Shown piece by piece: positions 1-6,189 of a stretch of DNA of 10,732 nt. The position numbers and the translations under genes are program-made. The stretch is from an uncultured Actinomycetes bacterium (lineage in GTDB: Bacteria > Actinomycetota > Thermoleophilia > Gaiellales > F1-60-MAGs149). Within the stretch, counting starts at the first letter, position 1. Each line of letters starts with the position of its first letter. The notes below the pieces were generated by a model, which had not been told where the DNA came from, searched no databases, and was given only the letters and a program-made list of their open reading frames with translations. Where the stretch lies: positions 1 to 10,732 of the forward strand of contig CAIQOY010000223.1 in NCBI GenBank assembly GCA_903873565.1. The letters are read 5' to 3'.

Positions 1-2
1 CG

Positions 3-38
3 CTCCTCACTGCCGACGGGGGGTGGTGCGCCGCCTAG
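3..38 (+). CDS. Probable 3' end of an upstream gene (partial)
   Basis: The first bases read open in frame 3 and end with TAG at 36-38, giving a tail that reads LLTADGGWCAA. The next gene starts about 45 bases later on the same strand. Only eleven codons are visible, so an open frame could be chance; the call rests on position and on a composition typical of coding sequence here. No family can be assigned. If real, the gene lies almost wholly left of the window. Confidence 0.3.
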   Translation, partial: LLTADGGWCAA

Positions 39-81
39 GCCTCGCGCGCCTGTGTCATCGTGATGCGTGATTTGGGCGCAC

Positions 82-87
82 TATGAT
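82..87 (+). promoter_or_regulatory. Candidate -10 box (TATGAT) of the toxin-antitoxin operon
   Basis: TATGAT matches five of six positions of the sigma-70 type -10 consensus and stands out in this GC-rich sequence. A poor -35 candidate, TCGTGA, lies at 58-63 with an 18-base spacer. The box overlaps the two upstream ATG codons (83 and 86). If it is used, transcription would begin near 94-96, at the in-frame GTG at 95, giving a leaderless message. The motif is seen; its function is inferred. Confidence 0.4.
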
Positions 88-352
88 GCGCATCGTGCGC
101 ACCACGCTCACCATCGATGACGATCTGGCGGCACTGCTTCGCGCCGAGGCGCGGGCGAGCGGTCGTACCTTCCGCGACGTGGTCAACCAGGCGCTGCGTG
201 ACGGACTGCTGCGGGAGGGCGACGAGGGCGGCTACGTGCCGCCTACGCATCCGCTCGGCATCCGGCCCGGCGTCGACCTCACGAAGGCGCTGCAGCTCGT
301 GGGCCAGATGGAGGACGAGGAGGTCGTCCGCAAGATGGAGACGGGGAAGTGA
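83..352 (+). CDS. vapB: VapB-type antitoxin, ribbon-helix-helix
   Basis: Antitoxin of a type II toxin-antitoxin pair. It should neutralise the adjacent PIN-domain RNase and repress its own promoter. The product is 89 aa from ATG 83. Residues 5-45 form a ribbon-helix-helix domain: the strand VRTTLTIDD, then helices over LAALLRAEARASGRTF and RDVVNQALRDGLL. The C-terminal part (about 50-89, with PPTHPLGIRPGVDL and an acidic helix ending EEVVRKME) is the usual toxin-binding tail. There is no clear Shine-Dalgarno before ATG 83 or ATG 86. GTG 95 would give an 85-aa protein beginning (V)RTTLTIDDD, which is how VapB proteins commonly begin, and it sits at the start point predicted from the TATGAT box. 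The start is therefore uncertain. The stop overlaps the toxin start by four bases (GTGA), implying translational coupling. Confidence 0.85.
   Translation: MMRIVRTTLTIDDDLAALLRAEARASGRTFRDVVNQALRDGLLREGDEGGYVPPTHPLGIRPGVDLTKALQLVGQMEDEEVVRKMETGK
85..94. promoter_or_regulatory. 10-bp palindrome, candidate VapB operator
   Basis: GATGCGCATC is a perfect 10-bp palindrome immediately downstream of, and overlapping, the candidate -10 box. A second inverted pair (GCGCAC at 76-81 and GTGCGC at 95-100) flanks it, although its centre is offset by 1.5 bases. Ribbon-helix-helix antitoxins usually bind such dyads in their own promoter to autoregulate the operon. Assigning this one as the operator is inference from position. 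Confidence 0.35.
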
Positions 353-780
353 TCGTGCCCGACCTCAACCTCCTGCTCTACGCCACGGACGCCCGCGCGA
401 CCCGGCACGCCGATGCCCACGCGTGGTGGACGGGCTGCCTCAACGGGCGGGAGCGGGTCGGCCTGGCGTGGAGCGTCGCGCTGGGGTACCTCCGCATCGT
501 GACCAGCCCGCGGATCATGGAGCAGCCGCTCGCGATCGACGAGGCACAGGCCGACGTTGAGTCGTGGCTCAGCCGGCGCAACGTCGTGATGATCGAGCCC
601 ACGGGGCGGCACCTGGAGATCCTCGCCGGGCTGCTCGGCCCGATCGGCGTCGGCGGCAACCTCGTGCAGGATGCGCACCTCGCCGCCCTGGCGGTCGAGC
701 ACGGCGGAGAGATCCACTCCGCGGACGGCGACTTCGCCCGTTTCGCGGGCGTTCGCTTCCGGAACCCGCTGGCGCCCTGA
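349..780 (+). CDS. vapC: VapC-type toxin, PIN-domain ribonuclease
   Basis: Toxin partner of the preceding antitoxin; PIN-domain VapC proteins are Mg2+-dependent RNases that cut tRNA or rRNA and halt translation. The product is 143 aa and fills the domain. Acidic metal-ligand candidates are D5 (in VPDLNLLLYA), D108 (NLVQDAHLAALA) and D126/D128 (SADGDF). The end, ARFAGVRFRNPLAP, is typical of the mycobacterial-type VapC subfamily (TIGR00028-like). The position three residues before R49, often Glu in PIN domains, is Gly46 here (VALGYLR). This is known in the subfamily but may mean that another acid, such as E58 or E65, contributes. It starts at GTG 349 inside the antitoxin stop codon, with purine-rich GGAGACGGGGAA just upstream. 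Family assignment is firm; the RNA target is unknown. Confidence 0.85.
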   Translation: MIVPDLNLLLYATDARATRHADAHAWWTGCLNGRERVGLAWSVALGYLRIVTSPRIMEQPLAIDEAQADVESWLSRRNVVMIEPTGRHLEILAGLLGPIGVGGNLVQDAHLAALAVEHGGEIHSADGDFARFAGVRFRNPLAP

Positions 781-803
781 CGTCGCCGTGGCACTGGGCG
801 ACG
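781..803. terminator. Short hairpin between convergent genes, possible terminator
   Basis: CGTCGCC (781-787) pairs perfectly with GGCGACG (797-803) around a 9-base loop. It lies directly after the vapC stop and just before the stop of the converging hydrolase gene. It is only a 7-bp stem with no T-run on either strand. It could be a weak two-way terminator or simply chance in GC-rich DNA. Confidence 0.3.
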
Positions 804-807
804 GTGC

Positions 808-2508
808 CTACGCGGAGGCGGGGATGACCGGCAGCACGACGTGGGACGGGTTGAGGGCCGAGTGGTGGATCGCCTGCTCCGCCACGACGATGGTCGTGGC
901 GCGCCCGTAGGGCTCGCCGGAGTTGAGGTTGCGGTCGTAGCGGTCGAAGCAGCTCGATGCGATGTCCACGCGCAGGCGGTCCCCGGCAGGCACCAGGTAG
1001 CTGGTCGCCGACATCCGGATCTCGTAGCGCGTGACCTCGCCCGGCACGAGATCGCGCGGGTCATCGATGCCGTGGCGATAGCGCGCTCGCACGATCCCGT
1101 CCTGGATCGTGTTGACGGTGCCGTCCGCCAGCACGTGACAGAGGGTGACGACGAAGTCCGTGTCGACGGCCGACGACGCGGCGTGAATGACGGCGCTGAC
1201 GGGGCCGGTCAGCTCGAGGTCCTCCGCGAGGGGCTCTCCGACGTAGCGGAGGATGTCGGCCCGGCCGTCGAGGGACCGGCGGTCGCCGAGGGACGTGCAG
1301 AGCGCCCAGCAGCTCGTGCCGACAGTCTCGGCGGCGACGTCGGCGGGGTCGTAGCGGTAGCCGCGCGGACCGTCGTCGGCCGGGGGCTCCGACGAGCTCA
1401 GCGATCCGTCGCCGCGCAGGTAGAGCGGCGTCGGCCGCAGCTCGGGCGGCGGCCATGAGGCCGCGCGGCGCCAGCGGTTGCGCCCGATCGTGAAGAGGTC
1501 GGCGCGGCCGTCGTCGCCGAAGCCGTTGTCCTCGCCGCGCAGATAGCGGTCGAAGAAGGCCTGATAGGCGTCCCAGCGGTGCTGCGCGGTATCGGGGACC
1601 GGGATGCACACTGCGCGGTCGGCGGCCCCGGCCGAGCCCTCGTGGTCCCAGGGGCCGACCATCAGGTGCAGGGTCTCCGGGTGCGGATGGACCTCGAGCA
1701 GCCGCTGGAAGTCGCCGAGCTGCGGCGCCGTGTAGTTGTCGTACCAGCCCGACCACGACAGGACGGCGCAGCGGATCTCGCCGATGCGATGGTGGAGGCT
1801 GCGAGGCCGCCACCACTCGGCATCGGTGGCGTGGTCGACGACGCCGCGGTAGAAGGCGCCCTCGAGGCCGACGGTCTCGGGCAGGTCCCGGATCGGCAGG
1901 TAGTACGGGTCGACGGCGGAGACGTCGGCGTACTCGGGGGCGTCCATCGACAGCGCCCAGTACCCCGTGGTGTTGAGGAGGAGCGCGCCCTGCCGGATCC
2001 AGGTCGCGTGACGCTCGAGCCCGATGTCGCCGGGGGCGATCGCGCGGATCGCGGGGTGGCCGCTGACCGCGGCCGCGAAGGACGTGAATCCGTAGTACGA
2101 CTCCCCGAAGAGCCCGACGGCGCCGTCGCACCAGTTCTGGGCGGCGACCCAGTCGACCGTGTCGTAGCCGTCGTCGACCTCGTGCACGCCCGGGTCGAAG
2201 ACGCCTCCGGACGAGAACTTGCCGCGCACGTCCTGGACGAGGCAGGCGTAGCCCTTGCGCGCGAGCCACTCCCCGATCTGGCGCATGCCCATCTCGGGCG
2301 TCTGCTTGCCGTAGGGCATGCGGATCACCACCGTCGGGAAGGGCCCGTCGCCGGCGGGGCGGTAGAGGTCCGCGCCGAGCTCGACGCCGTCGCGCAGCGG
2401 GCAGCGCAGGCCGGGCGCGAACGTCGTCTCCGCGATGCGATCGGGCGTGCCCGACGGGATCACGAAGGCCGCGTAGTCGATGCCGTCCGACGCGGGGTGG
2501 TAGCTCAT
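808..2508 (-). CDS. CocE/NonD family serine hydrolase (X-Pro dipeptidyl-peptidase-like)
   Basis: Alpha/beta-hydrolase of the CocE/NonD (PF02129 plus PF08530) family, which includes cocaine esterase, glutaryl-7-ACA acylase and X-Pro dipeptidyl peptidases. It hydrolyses an ester or amide bond of an unidentified substrate. The product is 566 aa, a usual family length. The catalytic domain (about 30-310) shows the nucleophile elbow GESYYG (Ser137), the acid in SGWYDNY (Asp257) and the base in GPWDHEG (His289); the oxyanion-side motif RMPYGK is at 63-68. A jelly-roll C-terminal domain follows (about 330-560). No signal peptide is visible, so it should be cytoplasmic. ATG at 2508 lies 7 bases after the stop of the upstream dehydrogenase, and the Shine-Dalgarno-like AGGG overlaps that stop, so it is the last gene of the operon. 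A biosynthetic acylase is equally possible. Confidence 0.9.
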   Translation of the reverse strand: MSYHPASDGIDYAAFVIPSGTPDRIAETTFAPGLRCPLRDGVELGADLYRPAGDGPFPTVVIRMPYGKQTPEMGMRQIGEWLARKGYACLVQDVRGKFSSGGVFDPGVHEVDDGYDTVDWVAAQNWCDGAVGLFGESYYGFTSFAAAVSGHPAIRAIAPGDIGLERHATWIRQGALLLNTTGYWALSMDAPEYADVSAVDPYYLPIRDLPETVGLEGAFYRGVVDHATDAEWWRPRSLHHRIGEIRCAVLSWSGWYDNYTAPQLGDFQRLLEVHPHPETLHLMVGPWDHEGSAGAADRAVCIPVPDTAQHRWDAYQAFFDRYLRGEDNGFGDDGRADLFTIGRNRWRRAASWPPPELRPTPLYLRGDGSLSSSEPPADDGPRGYRYDPADVAAETVGTSCWALCTSLGDRRSLDGRADILRYVGEPLAEDLELTGPVSAVIHAASSAVDTDFVVTLCHVLADGTVNTIQDGIVRARYRHGIDDPRDLVPGEVTRYEIRMSATSYLVPAGDRLRVDIASSCFDRYDRNLNSGEPYGRATTIVVAEQAIHHSALNPSHVVLPVIPASA

Positions 2509-2515
2509 GGCGGCC

Positions 2516-3382
2516 CTAGTCCCGCGATGCGGCCCGCTGGCGCTCCATCAGGGAGCACCAGTCGTCGTCGGCGTGCCCCCGCGCGTCGTTCTCGTCGAGG
2601 AGGCGAGCCACGGTCTCCGTGACCGGGAGCTCGGCGCCCATGCGCTCCGCCTCCTCGAGCACGAGCCCGACGTCCTTGCGCATCAGCGTGGTCGAGAAGC
2701 CGTAGTCGTACTGGGCCTCGATCATCAGCGCGGCGCGGTTCTCCATCATCCACGAGGTCGAGGAGCCGGTCAGCATCACCTCGAGCACGCGGCGCGGATC
2801 GAGCCCGGCCCGCTCCGCGAAGGCGAGGCCCTCGGCCAGCGCCTGGCCGACGCCGAGGACGCAGATCTGGTTGGCCATCTTCGTCAGCTGGCCGGCACCG
2901 GCGGGCCCGATCAGGGTCGCGCGGGCCGCGTAGGCCGACACGACCTGCTCGGCCGTGGCCCAGGCGGCCTCGTCGCCGCCCGCCATCACGGCCAGCTTGC
3001 CGTTCTCGGCCCCGACGGTGCCGCCGGAGACCGGCGCGTCGACGAAGGCGCAGCCGCGCTCGGCGGCCTCCGCGGCCAGCGTGCGGGCGATCTCCGCCGA
3101 GGTGGTGGAGTGATCGATCCAGACCGCGCCGGGGGCCAGCGCGTCGCGGCCCGCGTCCCAGACGGCGCGCAGCTGCGGGTCGGCGGGCACCGACGAGCAG
3201 ACGGCGTCGCAGCCCGCGACGGCGTCGGCCACCGAGTCGGCGGCGCGGCCGCGGTGCTCCGACGCCCAGCGGGCGGCGAGGTCGGCGTCGATGTCGAAGA
3301 CGGCGAGGTCGTGGCCGGCGGCCGCGAGGTGGCCGGCGAGGTGCCAGCCCATCCGGCCGATGCCGACGAAGGCGATCCTCAC
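2516..3382 (-). CDS. NAD(P)-dependent beta-hydroxyacid dehydrogenase, 3-hydroxyisobutyrate dehydrogenase family
   Basis: Oxidises a beta-hydroxyacid, or reduces the matching semialdehyde/oxoacid; 3-hydroxyisobutyrate, tartronate semialdehyde and 2-hydroxymethylglutarate are typical family substrates. The product is 288 aa from GTG 3382, the normal family length. Residues 3-12 (RIAFVGIGRMG) form the Rossmann dinucleotide loop. Asp30 at the end of beta-2 (AVFDIDAD) suggests NAD rather than NADP. Residues 115-136 carry the substrate-binding signature DAPVSGGTVGAENGKL. Lys168 in GAGQLTKMANQ is the catalytic lysine, with Asn171 following. The frame stays open upstream to 3673, but homology begins at this GTG, which overlaps the stop of the preceding gene as GTGA, so the longer form is rejected. 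It is the middle gene of a three-gene minus-strand operon. The exact substrate is not readable. Confidence 0.9.
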   Translation of the reverse strand: MRIAFVGIGRMGWHLAGHLAAAGHDLAVFDIDADLAARWASEHRGRAADSVADAVAGCDAVCSSVPADPQLRAVWDAGRDALAPGAVWIDHSTTSAEIARTLAAEAAERGCAFVDAPVSGGTVGAENGKLAVMAGGDEAAWATAEQVVSAYAARATLIGPAGAGQLTKMANQICVLGVGQALAEGLAFAERAGLDPRRVLEVMLTGSSTSWMMENRAALMIEAQYDYGFSTTLMRKDVGLVLEEAERMGAELPVTETVARLLDENDARGHADDDWCSLMERQRAASRD

Positions 3383-3966
3383 GCCGGCACCCCGGGCTTG
3401 CCGCGGTCCTCCAGCGTGAAGCCGCGCGCGAGGCGCGCGTGCACGCGGCCGGCCGTGGCCATGGCGAGGATCAGGACCATCTCGTCGTCGCGGGGGCCGT
3501 CCGGCACCCCGACCTCGATCGCGTCGTAGTGGCTGCCCACGTACGACCAGGAGATGTGGGTGAGCGGGATGTCGATGCGGGCGCCGATCCCGGCCACCTT
3601 CTTCGTGGAGGGCACGATCGAGGTGCCGCCGCCGATCGCCGCGCGCATGCCGCCGCCGCCCGGGATGTGCCACATGGCGCCGTGCTCGATCTCGCCCCGG
3701 CCGCCGACGATCGCGCCCTTGCCGTAGCCCTCGATGCGGCTGGCGTCGCCGCCGAGGTGGTCGACGAGGATGCCGCCGAGCCGCTCGCCGAGCGCCTGCA
3801 GCTCGTCGAAGGCGGGGGACAGGTCCTCGACGTACGAGCCCACGTACGGGTTGGTGACCACGGCCATCGCCGCGCCCTTGCGCACGGGCTCGGCGGGCGG
3901 GGGCCCGAAGTCGTGGTGGATCTCCTCCGCGTAGACCGCGATCTTGCGCACCTCGAACAGGGCCAC
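3379..3966 (-). CDS. DUF1185 / 'amino acid synthesis' family protein (PF06684)
   Basis: A 195-aa protein of the AA_synth (DUF1185) family. Structures of members show a chorismate-mutase-like fold and suggest a role in amino-acid metabolism, but to my knowledge no reaction is established. Recognisable family features are the opening VRKIAVYAEEIHHDFG, the segment VVTNPYVGSYVEDLSP (about 36-51), the glycine-rich centre GYGKGAIVGGRGEIEHGAMW (about 80-99) and GGGTSIVPSTKKV (about 112-124). No signal peptide or membrane segment is visible. It starts at GTG 3966 with GGAGGAG five bases upstream. It is the first gene of the operon and is translationally coupled to the dehydrogenase by a GTGA overlap, so the two probably act on the same metabolite pathway. 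Family confidence is high; function is unknown. Confidence 0.85.
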   Translation of the reverse strand: MALFEVRKIAVYAEEIHHDFGPPPAEPVRKGAAMAVVTNPYVGSYVEDLSPAFDELQALGERLGGILVDHLGGDASRIEGYGKGAIVGGRGEIEHGAMWHIPGGGGMRAAIGGGTSIVPSTKKVAGIGARIDIPLTHISWSYVGSHYDAIEVGVPDGPRDDEMVLILAMATAGRVHARLARGFTLEDRGKPGVPA

Positions 3967-3971
3967 GTCAT

Positions 3972-3978
3972 CTCCTCC
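3972..3978 (-). promoter_or_regulatory. Ribosome binding site of the DUF1185 gene
   Basis: The minus strand reads GGAGGAG with five bases to GTG 3966. An ATG at 3971 is out of frame, so this site fixes the GTG as the start. Confidence 0.7.
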
Positions 3979-3993
3979 CGGGATCGTGCGGGC

Positions 3994-3999
3994 AGTCTA
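3994..3999 (-). promoter_or_regulatory. Candidate -10 element TAGACT for the minus-strand operon
   Basis: On the minus strand TAGACT (TAnnnT type) lies 27 bases before the GTG start at 3966. It is part of TAGACTGCC, which occurs in mirror image at 4029-4037 for the divergent transporter gene. The same hexamer precedes transaldolase (7308-7313). No convincing -35 is visible. Recurrence upstream of three genes is observed; the promoter role is inferred. Confidence 0.45.
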
Positions 4000-4015
4000 G
4001 GCGGCTCGTGCCGCC
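4000..4015. promoter_or_regulatory. Inner dyad GGCGGC-TCGT-GCCGCC, candidate operator
   Basis: A perfect 6-bp inverted repeat around a 4-base centre lies between the two divergent -10-like elements, where RNA polymerase for both genes would sit. A dimeric regulator bound here could control both directions. Because it is pure G/C apart from the centre, chance occurrence is quite possible. Confidence 0.3.
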
Positions 4016-4028
4016 ACGGGGCGCCGGG

Positions 4029-4034
4029 TAGACT
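4029..4034 (+). promoter_or_regulatory. Candidate -10 element TAGACT for the MMPL gene
   Basis: TAGACT lies 19 bases before GTG 4054 on the plus strand. It is the mirror image of the element at 3994-3999; the shared arms are GGCAGTCTA (3991-3999) and TAGACTGCC (4029-4037). The predicted start point near 4041 leaves a leader of about a dozen bases beginning at the Shine-Dalgarno. Confidence 0.45.
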
Positions 4035-4040
4035 GCCGCC

Positions 4041-4047
4041 GAGGAGG
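4041..4047 (+). promoter_or_regulatory. Ribosome binding site of the MMPL gene
   Basis: GAGGAGG ends six bases before GTG 4054. It selects that GTG and rules out the open frame that extends upstream to 3439 across the opposite-strand gene. Confidence 0.7.
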
Positions 4048-4053
4048 TCGCGG

Positions 4054-6189
4054 GTGATCAGTCGGATCGGCGGGTGGTGCGCGCATCGCAAGTGGGTCGT
4101 GATCGTGCTCTGGATCCTGCTGCTCGCCGGCGTCGGCGCGGCCGGGATCCTCGCCGGCGGACGCGCCAACGCCAACCTGACGGTGCCCGGCACGAGCGCG
4201 CAGACCGGCGCCGACCTCGCCAACCGCGCGTTCCCGACCGGCAAGGGGCTGTCGGGCCAGGTCGTGGTCTACGGCGAGCCCGGCGTCCTGCGCGAGAAGC
4301 GCGTCCAGCGCGCGATCGAGAAGGCCGTCAAGGACGCGCGCACCCTGCCGCGGATGGCCTCCGTCCAGAGCCCGCTCGAGCCGGGAGGGCTGGTCTCCAA
4401 GGACGAGTCGACCGCGATCATCGGCCTCACGTACTCGATGGGCGCCGAGGAAGTGCGGCCCGCCACCTACCGCCACCTGCAGGAGGCGATGCGCCCGATC
4501 CGCGCCCTCGAGGGCGTGCGCATCGCCTACTCGGGCACGCCGGCCGCCGAGGAGGAGAGCACGGGCACCGACATCTCGGACGCCCTCGGCCTCGTCGCCG
4601 CGATGATCATCCTGCTGGTGGCCTTCGGGACGGCCCTGGCGATGGTGTCGCCGCTCCTCAGCGCCGTGGCCGGGCTCCTGCTCGGAGTGGCCACGATCAA
4701 GCTGCTGTCGGCGTACCTGCAGATCTCCTCGATCGGGCCGATCCTGGCCACGATGATCGGGCTGGGGGTCGGCATCGACTACGCCGTCTTCCTGGTCAAC
4801 CGCCAGCGCGAGAACCTCCTGCGCGGCGTCGAGCCCCTGCAGGGCATCCGCGACGCGATGGGCACGGCCGGGCGCGCCGTCCTCGTGGCGGGCCTGACGG
4901 TGGCGATCGCGCTGCTCGGCCTGGCCACCGCCCAGATCCCGTTCGTGACGATGCTCGGGGTGACGGCGTCGGTGGCGGTGCTGACCGCGATCCTCTCGGC
5001 GCTCACGCTGCAGCCGGCGCTCCTCGCCGTGATGGGGCGGCGCGTGATCCGCAAGCGCGACCGCGGGGCCGCGCCCGCCACCACCGGCGAGGACGAGGTG
5101 GGCGGCGGCATCTGGGGCCGCTGGGCGCGGCTCGTCGGCTCGCACCCCGTGCCGTTCCTGCTCCTCGCCGTGGCCATCCTCGGCGTCCTGACGGTGCCGC
5201 TCCTGCAGATGCGCCTCGGCCAGGTCGACGCCGGCTCCGACCCGCCGGGCTCGACGACGCGGATCGCCTACGACCAGCTCGCGAAGGCCTTCGGGCCGGG
5301 CTTCAACGGGCCGATCGAGGTCGTGCTGCACCCGTACGCGGACGCGCCCGGGGCCAAGCGCGTCGCGGAGGCGCTCGCCAAGGACGCCGACGTCGAGGTG
5401 GTGGCCCCGCCCGCGATCAGCAAGAAGGACAAGGTCGTGGTGATCAGCGTGACGCCGAAGTCGGCGCCGACGGACAGCCGCACGCAGCGGCTCGTGGAGC
5501 GGCTGCCGGGCGACGTCCAGAAGGTCACGGGACCCGAGGTGCGGGTCTACGCGACGGGCGTGACCGCCGGGCTCCTCAACCTCTCCGACCGGATCGCCCA
5601 GCGGCTGCCGATCTTCATCGCCGCGGTGATCCTGCTCTCGTTCATCCTGCTCCTAGTCGAGTTCAAGTCGGTGCTGGTGCCGCTGAAGGCGGCGATCATG
5701 AACGCGCTCTCGATCGGCGCCGCCTACGGAGCGATCGTGGCGATCTTCCAGTGGGGGTGGGGCGCGAGCCTGATCGGGCTCAAGGAGACCGTGATGATCG
5801 AGGCCTACGTGCCGATGATGATGTTCGCGATCCTGTTCGGGCTCTCGATGGACTACGAGGTGTTCCTGATCAGCCGCATCCGCGAGGCGCACCTGCGCGG
5901 CGCGACCTCCCTACGCAGCGTCGAGGTCGGCCTCTCGCACACGGCGCGCGTGATCACCGCAGCGGCCCTGATCATGATCACCGTCTTCCTGTCGTTCGTC
6001 CTCGAGGACAGCGTGATCGTGAAGATGTTCGGCGTCGGTCTCGCGACCGCCGTGCTCGTCGACGCCACGATCGTGCGGCTGATGCTCGTGCCGAGCACGA
6101 TGGTGCTGCTCGGCGACGCCAACTGGTGGCTGCCGGGCTTCCTGCGGCGCCTCCTGCGCGTTCCGGCGCCGGCGCCCCCGTCGGCCTAG
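4054..6189 (+). CDS. MMPL family RND-type transporter
   Basis: Integral membrane transporter of the MMPL branch of the RND superfamily. Characterised members export lipids or other hydrophobic molecules using the proton gradient. The product is 711 aa with two repeats of 1+5 membrane helices and a soluble loop after helices 1 and 7. Helix 1 is about 14-35 and loop 1 about 36-175; helices 2-6 lie between 178 and 328; helix 7 is about 365-387 and loop 2 about 388-515; helices 8-12 run about 517-687. Each repeat has the Asp-Tyr pair used for proton relay: GVGIDYAVFLVNRQRE (D242-Y243) and GLSMDYEVFLISRIRE (D600-Y601). It ends soon after the last helix (NWWLPGFLRR), without the long cytoplasmic tail of mycobacterial MmpL3. 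It starts at GTG 4054 behind GAGGAGG. It is a stand-alone gene, divergent from the DUF1185 operon. The substrate is unknown. Confidence 0.92.
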   Translation: MISRIGGWCAHRKWVVIVLWILLLAGVGAAGILAGGRANANLTVPGTSAQTGADLANRAFPTGKGLSGQVVVYGEPGVLREKRVQRAIEKAVKDARTLPRMASVQSPLEPGGLVSKDESTAIIGLTYSMGAEEVRPATYRHLQEAMRPIRALEGVRIAYSGTPAAEEESTGTDISDALGLVAAMIILLVAFGTALAMVSPLLSAVAGLLLGVATIKLLSAYLQISSIGPILATMIGLGVGIDYAVFLVNRQRENLLRGVEPLQGIRDAMGTAGRAVLVAGLTVAIALLGLATAQIPFVTMLGVTASVAVLTAILSALTLQPALLAVMGRRVIRKRDRGAAPATTGEDEVGGGIWGRWARLVGSHPVPFLLLAVAILGVLTVPLLQMRLGQVDAGSDPPGSTTRIAYDQLAKAFGPGFNGPIEVVLHPYADAPGAKRVAEALAKDADVEVVAPPAISKKDKVVVISVTPKSAPTDSRTQRLVERLPGDVQKVTGPEVRVYATGVTAGLLNLSDRIAQRLPIFIAAVILLSFILLLVEFKSVLVPLKAAIMNALSIGAAYGAIVAIFQWGWGASLIGLKETVMIEAYVPMMMFAILFGLSMDYEVFLISRIREAHLRGATSLRSVEVGLSHTARVITAAALIMITVFLSFVLEDSVIVKMFGVGLATAVLVDATIVRLMLVPSTMVLLGDANWWLPGFLRRLLRVPAPAPPSA

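Noticed and set aside
83..780. Toxin-antitoxin pair as marker of a genomic or defence island
   Set aside because: No integrase, insertion sequence, tRNA, direct repeats or other defence genes accompany it; the rest of the window looks like ordinary chromosome.
3383..3673. Upstream in-frame extension of the beta-hydroxyacid dehydrogenase
   Set aside because: It overlaps the DUF1185 coding region in another frame and is Arg/Pro rich; the Rossmann motif starts two residues after GTG 3382.
3439..4053. Upstream in-frame extension of the MMPL gene
   Set aside because: It lies antisense to the DUF1185 gene, has the low-complexity Arg/Ala/Gly make-up of a GC-rich shadow frame, and the clear GAGGAGG plus GTG at 4054 precede the expected N-terminus.
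6164..6171. CGGCGCCG palindrome near the end of the MMPL gene as a terminator
   Set aside because: It is an 8-base self-complementary string with no loop or T-run inside coding sequence; such strings are common in GC-rich DNA.
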